A stretch of DNA of 23,787 nucleotides. It comes from Clostridia bacterium. Lineage in GTDB: Bacteria; Bacillota; Clostridia; Christensenellales; UBA1242. A model generated the notes under the pieces. The model was not told the DNA's origin. It did not search any database and saw only the letters and a program-made list of their open reading frames with translations. Within the stretch, counting starts at the first letter, position 1. Each line of letters opens with the position of its first letter. The stretch spans positions 1 through 23,787 of the forward strand of contig JALOBO010000019.1 in the NCBI GenBank assembly GCA_023228225.1. The letters are read 5' to 3'. Both the position numbers and the translations under genes were made by a program. Positions 7,703 to 15,858 of this stretch are shown piece by piece.

Positions 7703-9010
7703 TTATATATTATGATTGTTTTTATATTCCTTAATTTGATTTAAAGCATAATTTGCCTGCAATTCTTTATTTTTTATTTTATCTTTTCCTATTAATTCTA
7801 TTTCTTTAATTATGCCCCAGTTAGCATTCATAGGTTGAAAGTATTTATAGTCAGCGTGAGTTAAATAATTACTTAATGCCCCAATGCAAGTCGTACTAGG
7901 AAAAGCAATAAGATTTTCATTATTCAAATATTTTAACATATTTATTGCTGATACTAATCCGCTAGATACACTTTCTATATAGCCTTCTACACCACTAAGT
8001 TGCCCTGTAATAAAAATGTTAGGAAATGCTTTAACTTGGTAATGTTCGTTTAAAACAATGGGCGCATTTATAAAAATGTTTTTGTGCATTACACCATACT
8101 TAATAAATTCGGCATTATGAAGTGCTGGTATCATAGAAAACACTCTTGATTGTTCGCTATATAATAAGTTGGTTTGAAATCCAACTAAATTGTACATTGT
8201 ATTTTCTACATTTTCGCTTCTTAATTGAAGTACCGCATAAGATGCTTTGCCAGTTTTAGGGTCTTTTAAACCTACGGGTTTTAACGGTCCAAATAATAAT
8301 GATTTAAATCCGCGTTTTGCCATAACCTCAACGGGCATACAACCTTCAAAAACTTTTTCATCTTCAAATTCTTTTAGTATAACACGCTTAGCATTTACTA
8401 ATTCATTATAAAATGCTTCATATTGTTCTTTATTCATAGGGCAGTTTAAATAATCCGCCTCGCCTTTATCATAGCGAGATGCAAAGTATGCAAAATCCAT
8501 ATCTATACTTGCTCTATTTACAATAGGTGCAGAAGCATCAAAAAAATGTAAATAATCTTGTCCGATTTTTATTGCAATATTATTTGAAAGTTTTTCTGTT
8601 GTTAAAGGACCTGTGCAAATAATAGTAGGCTTACTTGTATCAATATCAGTTATTTCTTTACATATTATTTCTATATTTGACTGACTCTTAATTTTATTTG
8701 TAATATACTCAGCAAAATCATCACGGTTAACTGAAAGTGCGTTTCCAGATGGTACTTTTGTATAGTCTGCTGATTCCATAATAAGCGAATTTAACTCTCT
8801 TAATTCCTGTTTTAATAATCCCGCTGCATTAGAAATTTGCAAGTTTTTAAGCGAATTACTACAAACAAGTTCTGCAAAATTAATATTAGAATGAGCCACG
8901 GTAAACTTTTGCGGTTTAATATCATATAATTTTACTTTTATATTGCGTTTTGCTAAATAATAGCCCGCTTCACAACCTGCAAGCCCAGCACCTATTATAT
9001 TAACTTCCAT
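7703..9010 (-). CDS. trmFO: Methylenetetrahydrofolate--tRNA-(uracil-5-)-methyltransferase TrmFO
   Basis: A folate- and FAD-dependent enzyme that makes m5U54 (ribothymidine) in the T loop of tRNA. The 435 residues begin with the FAD-binding motif IIGAGLAGCEAGYYLA (GxGxxG at 7-12). TrmFO marks follow: AELVCSNSLKN with C50, VPSGNALSVNRDDFAEYI, CPMNKEQYEAFYNEL, FEGCMPVEVMAKRG with C224, GPLKPVGL and LVGFQTNLLYSEQ. C50 and C224 correspond to the two conserved functional cysteines of the family. The ATG overlaps the topA stop by one base (TAATG), so translation is probably coupled. This is the last gene of the comM-dprA-topA-trmFO block, a conserved Firmicutes order. Confidence 0.95.
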   Translation of the reverse strand: MEVNIIGAGLAGCEAGYYLAKRNIKVKLYDIKPQKFTVAHSNINFAELVCSNSLKNLQISNAAGLLKQELRELNSLIMESADYTKVPSGNALSVNRDDFAEYITNKIKSQSNIEIICKEITDIDTSKPTIICTGPLTTEKLSNNIAIKIGQDYLHFFDASAPIVNRASIDMDFAYFASRYDKGEADYLNCPMNKEQYEAFYNELVNAKRVILKEFEDEKVFEGCMPVEVMAKRGFKSLLFGPLKPVGLKDPKTGKASYAVLQLRSENVENTMYNLVGFQTNLLYSEQSRVFSMIPALHNAEFIKYGVMHKNIFINAPIVLNEHYQVKAFPNIFITGQLSGVEGYIESVSSGLVSAINMLKYLNNENLIAFPSTTCIGALSNYLTHADYKYFQPMNANWGIIKEIELIGKDKIKNKELQANYALNQIKEYKNNHNI

Positions 9011-11112
9011 TATTCAGTTTCCTTCTCGGGCTTTTTATACTCTATATGCTTTGTATATTTACAATCGCCATTAGAACAAGCCACAAATAATGCACCATCT
9101 TTACTATGCTTTTCTACTAAATAAGAACCACAATCTGGGCATTTTTCTGTAATAGGTCTATCCCACGAAATATATTTGCATTCTGGATAACCCGAACAAG
9201 CATAAAATGTTTTACCCGCTTTTGATGTGCGTTTATAAACATCTTTTCCGCATTGTGGGCAAACAGCACAAGGTTTATTAAATGGTTTTGTATTTTTGCA
9301 TGTAGGAAAATTAGGACAAGCAAGGAATTTGCCATACTGCCCTTCTCTAATAACCATTCTTGCTCCGCATTTTTCACAAATTACATCAGACTCTTCGACG
9401 GCCATTTTTACTTTTTCGCGGTCTAAATCTGCTTTTTTTAAATTTTCGGCGAAATTATTATAAAATCTACCTATTAGGTTTTGCCATTCAATATTACCTT
9501 CTTCTATTTTATCAAGTTCATCTTCCATTTTGGCGGTAAATGTAACATTAATAATGTTATTAAAATGCTTTGTCAACCAATCGGATACTGTCATTCCAAG
9601 TTCGGTAGGAATAAGAATTTTGCCTTGTTTTTCGGTATAACCGCGAGAATCAAGTACTAAAATTGTAGGCGTATATGTTGCAGGTCGTCCTATGCCTTTT
9701 TCTTCCATAACTTTTATCAGTCCAGCTTCAGAATATCTTGGCGGGGCTTTTGTAAATTTTTGCTCAGAAATAATTTCATTTAATCTAAGTATTTCATCTT
9801 CGTTAAGAACTGGAAGTTTTTTATTTTCATCTTTTTCTTCACCATCTTTGGTTTCTTCAATATAACTGTAAGCCGCTGTAAAACCAGTAAAAACAAGTGT
9901 TCTTCCTGTAACTTTAAAATCATATTTATTAGCATTAATATCTACTGCCACTGAGTTATAGGTTGCTTCTGACATTTGACAAGCAATAAAACGGTCATAA
10001 ATTAACTTGTAAAGTTTATAATTTTCTATACTCAAATATTGTTTTACAGATTCAGGAGTATGCGCTAAACTAATAGGTCTAATTGCCTCGTGAGCATCTT
10101 GTGCAGATTGCTTTGAGGCGTAAAAATTAGGCTTTTCCGGCAAATAATTGTTACCGTATTTATTAGAAATATATTCTCGCGCCATTTTTATAGCATCTTC
10201 GGATATACGAGTGGAATCTGTTCTTATATATGTTACTAATGCGGTTTTACCTTCGGGTAAATCAACGCCTTCATATAAATTTTGTGCGCTCTGAGAAGTT
10301 TTTTTAAGTGAGAGCCCTATTTTGTTTAATGCATCTTGTTGTAATGTGCTGGTAATATAAGGCGCAGGTGCGTGCATTTTAGTAACGCTTTTTTTAACTT
10401 TTGTTACAGTAAAAGTTGCATTTTTAACTTCACTTGTTATTTTATCGGCTTGCTCTTTATTTTCTATTTTTGTATTCTTACCAGTGACAAGTTGTGCTTT
10501 AAAAGTACCCGTTTGTCCCTCTTTACTAAGTAGTGCATTAATATTCCAATATTCTTCTGGTTTAAATCCCGCAATTTCTAGTTCTCGTTCAACCAAAATT
10601 TTAAGTGCAACGGATTGTACTCTACCGGCACTTAAACGCGGTTTAATTTTTTTAGAAATAACCGGCGAAAGTTTGTAACCAACTATTCTATCAAGCACGC
10701 GGCGGGCTTGCTGTGCGTTAACTAAATTTTGATTAATAATTCTAGGTTCAAGCATTGCTTTTTGTATTGCTTTCTTAGAAATTTCGTTAAATTCTATACG
10801 GCATTTGTCTTCTGGCTTAAAATTAAGTATATGTGCTAAATGCCACGATATTGCCTCACCTTCTCTATCAGGGTCGGTTGCTAAATATATTTGTTCGGCT
10901 TTTTGTGCCTTTGCTTTTAAATCTGTGATTATGCTTTTTTTATCTAGCATAATAGTATATTCGGGTTCAAAATTATTTTTTATATCAACACCAAAAGTTT
11001 TTTCGGGTAAATCTCTTACATGTCCTTTGGTTGCAAACACTTCATAGCCCGTCCCTAAATACTTTTTGATTGTGTCTACTTTTCCTACGCCCTCAATAAT
11101 AACTAAATTCAT
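9010..11112 (-). CDS. topA: DNA topoisomerase I (type IA)
   Basis: Relaxes negative supercoils through a 5'-phosphotyrosine intermediate. The 700 residues contain the Toprim domain with E7 and DPDREGEA (D80, D82, E84), AQQARRVLDRIVGYKLSP, RLSAGRVQSVAL, the catalytic Y295 in VTYIRTDSTR, and QDAHEAIRPI. Three C-terminal four-cysteine zinc ribbons follow (CEKCG...CPNFPTC, CPQCG...CSGYPEC, CPDCG...CSNGDC). The first Toprim motif is unusual: IEGVGKVDTIKKYLG replaces the canonical ESPAKAKTI, although the glutamate and the lysine four residues later are kept. GGAG lies 6 nt before the ATG. It sits 35 bp downstream of dprA. Confidence 0.97.
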   Translation of the reverse strand: MNLVIIEGVGKVDTIKKYLGTGYEVFATKGHVRDLPEKTFGVDIKNNFEPEYTIMLDKKSIITDLKAKAQKAEQIYLATDPDREGEAISWHLAHILNFKPEDKCRIEFNEISKKAIQKAMLEPRIINQNLVNAQQARRVLDRIVGYKLSPVISKKIKPRLSAGRVQSVALKILVERELEIAGFKPEEYWNINALLSKEGQTGTFKAQLVTGKNTKIENKEQADKITSEVKNATFTVTKVKKSVTKMHAPAPYITSTLQQDALNKIGLSLKKTSQSAQNLYEGVDLPEGKTALVTYIRTDSTRISEDAIKMAREYISNKYGNNYLPEKPNFYASKQSAQDAHEAIRPISLAHTPESVKQYLSIENYKLYKLIYDRFIACQMSEATYNSVAVDINANKYDFKVTGRTLVFTGFTAAYSYIEETKDGEEKDENKKLPVLNEDEILRLNEIISEQKFTKAPPRYSEAGLIKVMEEKGIGRPATYTPTILVLDSRGYTEKQGKILIPTELGMTVSDWLTKHFNNIINVTFTAKMEDELDKIEEGNIEWQNLIGRFYNNFAENLKKADLDREKVKMAVEESDVICEKCGARMVIREGQYGKFLACPNFPTCKNTKPFNKPCAVCPQCGKDVYKRTSKAGKTFYACSGYPECKYISWDRPITEKCPDCGSYLVEKHSKDGALFVACSNGDCKYTKHIEYKKPEKETE

Positions 11113-11147
11113 TCTCTACTCCGTAAATTTTATTTGCCATTTTCAAA

Positions 11148-12233
11148 TTATTTTGCAAAAATATTTCCTTGCAACTTTTTAATTATTCCACGAATTTGCA
11201 TAGTTGTCAACAAAGTATTAAGTTTTTTCGCTTCAAGCCCCGATTTATTTAAGAGTTCTTCGTAAGCCACTTCATCTTCGCCAATTATGTTTAGCACGAT
11301 TTGTTCCATAAAATTTAACTGCATTATTTGCTCGGGTTTTAATTCTTTTTTTTGCTTTCCGTATAAGTTTAAAATATCATCTGGGCTTGTTACAATGCTG
11401 GCTTGCAAAGTTTTTATAATACGATTAGTGCCTTTACTTGCACTGCTAAAAATGTTACCCGGTATAACAAAAATATCGCGTCCATATTCGTTTGCATACT
11501 CTTTTGTATGTAATGCCCCACTTGTTTCGCCCGCCTCTGTAATTAGCACGCCCTTACTTAGACCCGCAATAATTCGGTTGCGAAGTGGAAAGGTATAATT
11601 TGTGGGTTTTTCATTAGGAAGATATTCGCTTATTACTAGTCCTTTTTCAAAAATACGGTTTGCAAGTTGCGTGTTTAAAGCAGGATAAATTTCATTTAAT
11701 CCACCACCTAATACAGCAATGGTTTTTCCATTTGCTGTAAGTGTGGTTTCGTGTGCAATCTCATCAATACCTAATGCAAGACCGCTTACAATAGTAAAGC
11801 CCGCGTGCGATAGTTCGTTTGCGAATAATGTAGTCGCTTCCCTGCCATAACGAGTACATTTACGAGTACCAACAATGGCAATGCATTCACTGTTAAGTAA
11901 ATTTATGTCGCCTTTACAATATAATACATTTGGGGGCGAATCTGTGTTTTTCAATAAACTTGGGTATTCTTTGCTTAAAATAGTAACAGCAATAATTCCG
12001 TTTCGCTCTAATCCGGTAATATGCACTTTTAAATAACTATCTTCTAGTGCATAACTAATTTTATCATAAGTTTCCGCACCAACAATTTCTGTTATTTTTG
12101 AACGATAATTATTAAAATTGATTTTTAGATCTTTTGGAGAACTAAAAAACGCCAATAAACTATTCTGTTTTTTTAAGCTTAATCCAAATGTATTTAGCCA
12201 TATTAATGCTTTATCTTGCTCTGAATAAACCAT
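11148..12233 (-). CDS. dprA: DNA-processing protein DprA (Smf)
   Basis: Binds incoming single-stranded DNA and loads RecA in natural transformation; it is also common in bacteria not known to be competent. The 361 residues have a short N-terminal helical region, then the Rossmann-like core: IAIVGTRKCTRYGRE, FTIVSGLALGIDEIAHETTL, GKTIAVLGGGLNEIYPALN, FPLRNRIIAGLSKGVLITEAGETSGAL, DIFVIPGNIF and SKGTNRIIK. A C-terminal winged-helix domain (DEVAYEELLNKSGLEAKKLNTLLTTMQIRGII) follows. The only nearby Shine-Dalgarno (GGAG) is 14 nt upstream of the ATG, longer than usual, but a stop codon blocks in-frame extension. It lies 19 bp after comM, as in the conserved comM-dprA-topA order. Confidence 0.95.
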   Translation of the reverse strand: MVYSEQDKALIWLNTFGLSLKKQNSLLAFFSSPKDLKINFNNYRSKITEIVGAETYDKISYALEDSYLKVHITGLERNGIIAVTILSKEYPSLLKNTDSPPNVLYCKGDINLLNSECIAIVGTRKCTRYGREATTLFANELSHAGFTIVSGLALGIDEIAHETTLTANGKTIAVLGGGLNEIYPALNTQLANRIFEKGLVISEYLPNEKPTNYTFPLRNRIIAGLSKGVLITEAGETSGALHTKEYANEYGRDIFVIPGNIFSSASKGTNRIIKTLQASIVTSPDDILNLYGKQKKELKPEQIMQLNFMEQIVLNIIGEDEVAYEELLNKSGLEAKKLNTLLTTMQIRGIIKKLQGNIFAK

Positions 12234-12252
12234 ATTTTAATAATTAACTCCG

Positions 12253-13785
12253 TTAAATCCAATATTTTCTATCTAGCGAACGATATTGTATAGCCTCGGC
12301 AATGTGTTCCAGTTTAATATCTTGCGAATTTTCTAGATCAGCAATAGTACGAGCCACTTTTAAAATTCGGTTATGTGCTCTGGCACTTAACGACAGCCTA
12401 CTAAATGCTCCTTTTAAAAGTTCTTCGGACTGGGCATCTAACTTACAATACTCTTTTATATGCTTTTCGGGCATTTTTGAATTACTGTATATTTTTGTAC
12501 TTTTGTATCTTAATAATTGTATATCGCGAGCATTATCAACTCGTTGTTTAATAGAAAGTGAATTTTCGGCAAGCGTGCTATCAGTTAATTCATCATAAGA
12601 TACATTATCAACTTCAACATGTAAATCTATTCTATCCATAAGCGGACCCGAAAGTTTGTTTAAATAGTTATGTATTTGTGAAGGACTGCATTTGCATTCT
12701 CTATCTTTACTGCCAAAATGTCCGCACGGACAAGGATTCATACTGGCGATTAAAGTAAAACAAGCTGGATATTCTACTGTTAAGGCTGCACGAGCCACCG
12801 TAATTACACCATCTTCTAGCGGTTGGCGTAAAGTTTCTATGGTATGCCTAGAATATTCTGGCATTTCGTCTAAAAATAATACACCATTGTGAGCAAGACT
12901 GATTTCACCAGGTTTGCTATTTTTACCACCCCCTGTTAATGCCACGGTAGATGCGGTATGATGTGGCGAGCGGAACGGTCTTTCGGTTATTATACCATCG
13001 TTACTATCTAGCACACCAGCAATACTATGAATTTTGGTTACTTCTAACGCTTCTTCAAATGTCATATCGGGTAAAATAGAAGAAAAGCATCTTGCAAGCA
13101 TAGTTTTGCCAGAACCGGGAGGACCAATCATAAGTACATTATGTCCACCTGCTGCGGCAATTTCTAACGCACGCTTGGCACTAGATTGCCCTTTAACGAG
13201 AGCAAAATCATTTGACTTGGAGCGACTGCTTTTAGCGTGTTCAAAGTTTAATGCTTTTACAGGTACACACTCTATACTTTTATTTAAAAAATGCACAACT
13301 TCTATTAAACTGTTTAGTGCATAAATTTCCATACCTTCTATGTAGCCCGCCTCATTAGCATTTGCACTTGGTATTATAACCTTTTTATAGCCCATTTCGC
13401 GTGCGGCAATTAAAAGCGGTAACACGCCATTAATATGCTTAATTGCCCCATCAAGCGACAATTCGCCTAAAAATATAATTTTTTCTAAATTTTGGTTTTT
13501 AATTTGCCCAGTTGCACTAAGCAGTGCAAGTGCAATAGGTAAATCGTAAATAGGACCTTCCTTTTTTGTATCGGCAGGCGCCATATTAACAATAATTTTA
13601 ATCATAGGATAACTAAATCCGCTATTTTTTATTGCAGAATGCACACGTTCGCGTGATTCTTTAATTGAAGTATCAGGAAGCCCAACCATTTCAAACGATG
13701 GAAGTCCGTTATTAATATCAGCCTCAATTGTAAGCGCATAACCTTTAATGCCTGTAAGACCAAAACTTGAAATTTTTGATAGCAT
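12253..13785 (-). CDS. comM: YifB/ComM-family Mg-chelatase-like AAA+ ATPase
   Basis: A hexameric AAA+ helicase-type protein; ComM in Gram-negative competent bacteria drives branch migration during transformation, and Firmicutes homologues (YifB) are less studied. The 510 residues comprise an N-terminal ChlI/Lon-like domain (SFGLTGIKGYALTIEADI, PSFEMVGLPDTSIKESRERV), Walker A GPPGSGKT (221-228), Walker B VLFLDE (302-307), the segment RQPLEDGVITVARA, a Cys-rich insert CPCGHFGSKDRECKC (352-366), and the Mg-chelatase C-terminal domain (SARAHNRILKVARTIADL). Its RBS is GGAAG. It is first in its operon, with a promoter about 60 bp upstream and the rplS terminator before that. Confidence 0.92.
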   Translation of the reverse strand: MLSKISSFGLTGIKGYALTIEADINNGLPSFEMVGLPDTSIKESRERVHSAIKNSGFSYPMIKIIVNMAPADTKKEGPIYDLPIALALLSATGQIKNQNLEKIIFLGELSLDGAIKHINGVLPLLIAAREMGYKKVIIPSANANEAGYIEGMEIYALNSLIEVVHFLNKSIECVPVKALNFEHAKSSRSKSNDFALVKGQSSAKRALEIAAAGGHNVLMIGPPGSGKTMLARCFSSILPDMTFEEALEVTKIHSIAGVLDSNDGIITERPFRSPHHTASTVALTGGGKNSKPGEISLAHNGVLFLDEMPEYSRHTIETLRQPLEDGVITVARAALTVEYPACFTLIASMNPCPCGHFGSKDRECKCSPSQIHNYLNKLSGPLMDRIDLHVEVDNVSYDELTDSTLAENSLSIKQRVDNARDIQLLRYKSTKIYSNSKMPEKHIKEYCKLDAQSEELLKGAFSRLSLSARAHNRILKVARTIADLENSQDIKLEHIAEAIQYRSLDRKYWI

Positions 13786-13841
13786 TTATAGTACTTCCTT
13801 GTTTTAATAAGGTCCGATAGTAAAACACAATGTGTAGTTTA

Positions 13842-13871
13842 AGTATAAGCCCAAATTACGTAAAATTGCAA
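13842..13871 (-). promoter_or_regulatory. Predicted promoter of comM-dprA-topA-trmFO
   Basis: Minus-strand TTGCAA (plus 13866-13871), 18-bp spacer, TATACT (plus 13842-13847). The -10 is strong and the -35 matches 4 of 6. It lies just after the rplS terminator, so this block probably starts its own transcript. Confidence 0.55.
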
Positions 13872-13923
13872 CTTAAATTATATTTATTATACAAATTTAT
13901 TTTTTAAAAATTATTTAATTATC

Positions 13924-13950
13924 AAAAAACCGGCTTAAAAGCCGGTTTTT
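13924..13950 (-). terminator. Rho-independent terminator of rplS
   Basis: Minus strand AAAAACCGGCTTTTAAGCCGG followed by TTTTTT: a GC-rich stem (CCGGCT/AGCCGG, extended by A-T pairs) with a U-tract, starting 6 nt after the rplS stop. The A-run on the other side would let it act in both directions. Confidence 0.9.
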
Positions 13951-13955
13951 AAAAA

Positions 13956-14297
13956 TTAAATTTCAGTTTTGATTTTTGCGGCTTTTCCTGTCAATTCGCG
14001 AACATAGTAAAGTTTGGCACGCTTAACTAAGCCTTTTCTTACCACTTCTATGTGGTCAATACGTGGCGAATGAACTGGAAATATACGCTCAACACCTATA
14101 CCATAGGATATTTTTCTAACAGTAAATGTTTCTCTAATACTGCCGTTTTTACGAGCAATAACAACGCCTTCAAAAACTTGAAGCCTTTCTTTGTCGCCTT
14201 CAACAACTTTTACAAATACTTTTACTGTGTCGCCAACATTGAAATTAGCAACATCTTTGCGTAAGCCTTCCTGCTCAATAGTGTCTATAATATTCAT
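13956..14297 (-). CDS. rplS: 50S ribosomal protein L19
   Basis: L19 sits at the 30S-50S interface and contributes to bridges with 16S rRNA. The 113-residue product is typical: [91 protein letters not shown] lies 8 nt before the ATG. Unlike the common Firmicutes order (trmD-rplS-rbgA-rnhB), it lies after yraN and is monocistronic, with its own promoter, a structured leader of about 95 nt and a terminator. This looks like a local rearrangement. It is probably still adjusted to ribosome supply through its leader. Confidence 0.97.
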   Translation of the reverse strand: MNIIDTIEQEGLRKDVANFNVGDTVKVFVKVVEGDKERLQVFEGVVIARKNGSIRETFTVRKISYGIGVERIFPVHSPRIDHIEVVRKGLVKRAKLYYVRELTGKAAKIKTEI

Positions 14298-14304
14298 GAC
14301 TCAT

Positions 14305-14392
14305 ACCTCCAATTTTATAACCAGATGTTCATGTGGCGACTTAAAGCAAAATCTATAAGTGCAATAAAAAACAGCGGACCATCCGAAGTCAT
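14305..14392 (-). promoter_or_regulatory. Structured 5' leader of rplS (possible L19 leader)
   Basis: Visible pairings in the predicted leader: outer GACTT (plus 14386-14390) with AAGTC (plus 14338-14342); a CGGA-TGG-TCCG hairpin inside; and CCACAT-GAAC-ATCTGG (plus 14321-14336, one C-C mismatch) 13 nt before the Shine-Dalgarno. L19 leaders are a known autoregulatory RNA class in Firmicutes. Membership here is inferred from position and structure, not from a covariance search. Confidence 0.45.
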
Positions 14393-14398
14393 CGTATT

Positions 14399-14427
14399 AA
14401 TATATCACATTAATATATTAATTTCAA
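14399..14427 (-). promoter_or_regulatory. Sigma-A promoter of rplS
   Basis: Minus-strand TTGAAA (plus 14422-14427), 17-bp spacer ending in an extended TGA, then TATATT (plus 14399-14404). The predicted start is near 14392, giving a leader of about 95 nt. Confidence 0.8.
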
Positions 14428-14516
14428 GTCTTTTTTAAGTTTATATTTTATTATTCTCAACAATTTTTTAAAAAATATAATTTGTGTTCAATATATAATT
14501 AACAGGGCTTTTTTTA

Positions 14517-14858
14517 CTAGTAAAATGCATTAATGATGTGGTTAGTTTCGCCATCAAATACTTCTATAACATCAAACCGAGCAGGACAATCTAATAAATT
14601 GTGATTTTTTAAATAATATTTTGCAAGATTTTTTAATTTTTGCTGTTTAAATCTTGTTACCGCTTCGCGTGGAAGACCATATTTTTCGGTTAGTCTTGTT
14701 TTAACTTCTACAAAAACAATTACATTTTTATCATTGGCAATAATGTCAATCTCACCTATCGGGCAAACATAGTTTGTTGCAATTATCTTGTATTTTTTGG
14801 TTTTTAGTAGTTTCGCTGCTTGGCTCTCGCCGGAAAACCCCAGCACTTTATTATTCAT
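14517..14858 (-). CDS. YraN-family (UPF0102) putative endonuclease
   Basis: A small member of the YraN/UPF0102 family, a predicted Holliday-junction-resolvase-like PD-(D/E)xK nuclease fold with no settled function. The 113 residues show the family motifs: GFSGESQAAKLL (E11), YVCPIGEIDIIA (D38), VFVEVKTR (E51, K53), and a later VTRFKQQKLKNLAKYYL helix and RFDVIEV strand. The active-site residues look intact. GGGGA precedes the ATG. In many Firmicutes it follows rnhB; here only a 3' fragment of rnhB lies upstream. No convincing terminator follows it before the rplS promoter. Confidence 0.9.
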   Translation of the reverse strand: MNNKVLGFSGESQAAKLLKTKKYKIIATNYVCPIGEIDIIANDKNVIVFVEVKTRLTEKYGLPREAVTRFKQQKLKNLAKYYLKNHNLLDCPARFDVIEVFDGETNHIINAFY

Positions 14859-14891
14859 AATACTTTCCCCTATCTATATGAAATTAAATGC

Positions 14892-14996
14892 TTAATTATT
14901 AATAAAATGTTTTATAAATATAGTTCTATGTATTTCACAAGCACCAAATTTTTTTAATAATTCAATATGCATTGCAGTGCCACATAACACACCTAA
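14892..14996 (-). pseudogene. rnhB: Remnant of rnhB (C-terminus of ribonuclease HII)
   Basis: Between rbgA and yraN, in a frame different from both, there are 34 codons and a stop. They read LGVLCGTAMHIELLKKFGAC, continue with EIHRTIF and IKHF, and end NN. This resembles the RNase HII C-terminus, where a G-Y-G-T..HI..L..YG stretch is followed by xIHRxSFxxNF. Everything upstream, including the whole catalytic DEDD part, is missing: the fragment begins directly after the rbgA stop. The position is exactly where rnhB lies in related rbgA-rnhB-yraN operons, which makes decay by deletion the likely explanation. A short translated peptide from the internal ATG (26 aa) cannot be excluded, but it has no clear Shine-Dalgarno. 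Confidence 0.75.
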
Positions 14997-14997
14997 A

Positions 14998-15849
14998 TTA
15001 AAAATTAAAATCAGAAAACTTTTCAAGCATAATTTTGCCCATTCTACCTTTTCTAAAATCATCAATTATAGCATTTGATCCACGAACAAAATCAGGCTCG
15101 TTGCCCTTTAATATAAATCCCCTAGCAAAGCAAATTTCACACAAAATTTCAAGTGGAGTTTTTTCTAATAGTTCTTTAACACCATATCTATTTTGAAATA
15201 CATTTTTACTTTTAAAATCTTCAATAAATGTAAGTGCCAATTCATAAATATCTAGCACTTCATCTTTAATACTGCCAATGTATGCAAGATTTTTTGCTAC
15301 ATTTTTATTTTCAAACGATGGCCAAAGTGTACCGGGAGTATCAAGTACTTCAATCCCACTAGGTAATGTAATCCACTGTTTGCCTTTTGTAACGCCTGGG
15401 CGATTACCAGTAATTGCCTTGTATTTTCCACATAAATTGTTAATTAATGTGGACTTACCCGAATTAGGTACGCCAATGATCATCAATCTAATCGGCATCG
15501 CAATATTTTTTCTAGCATAGCGCTCAATTTTTTCTTTAAGTAGCAACTTTGTGGCTTTTATAATTTCGGCACTAGAATTTGTCATCGTACTGTTAATTAT
15601 TACAGCACTAGAATTGCTAGTCGTAAAATGTTTAGCCCATGCTTTAACTTCTGTGGTTTCTACTAAATCAGCCTTGTTTAATGCATAAATAATTGGTTTG
15701 TTTTTAATAAGTTTTGCAAACTCAGGATTAATGCAGGACATAGGCGCACGAGAATCCAATACATACACAGCGGCATCTATTACTTTTAACTCGTTTTCCA
15801 TCATTCGTAATGCTTTGGTCATATGACCGGGAAACCATTGAATATCCAT
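14998..15849 (-). CDS. rbgA: Ribosome biogenesis GTPase RbgA (YlqF)
   Basis: A GTPase needed for late 50S assembly in Bacillus. The 283 residues start with the family mark MDIQWFPGHMTKALR and have the circularly permuted order of this class: G4 NKAD (58-61) precedes G1 GVPNSGKST (126-134), a GNRPGVTKGKQ G2 region and G3 DTPG (170-173). A C-terminal ANTAR-like helical region follows, ending RKGRMGKIMLEKF. An AAGGA-type Shine-Dalgarno precedes the ATG; the gene lies 9 bp after trmD. Normally rplS would sit between trmD and this gene. Confidence 0.95.
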   Translation of the reverse strand: MDIQWFPGHMTKALRMMENELKVIDAAVYVLDSRAPMSCINPEFAKLIKNKPIIYALNKADLVETTEVKAWAKHFTTSNSSAVIINSTMTNSSAEIIKATKLLLKEKIERYARKNIAMPIRLMIIGVPNSGKSTLINNLCGKYKAITGNRPGVTKGKQWITLPSGIEVLDTPGTLWPSFENKNVAKNLAYIGSIKDEVLDIYELALTFIEDFKSKNVFQNRYGVKELLEKTPLEILCEICFARGFILKGNEPDFVRGSNAIIDDFRKGRMGKIMLEKFSDFNF

Positions 15850-15858
15850 AACTAATCC

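Noticed and set aside
9117..9377. 86-codon minus-strand ORF inside topA
   Set aside because: Out-of-frame shadow of the zinc-ribbon region of topA; no Shine-Dalgarno.
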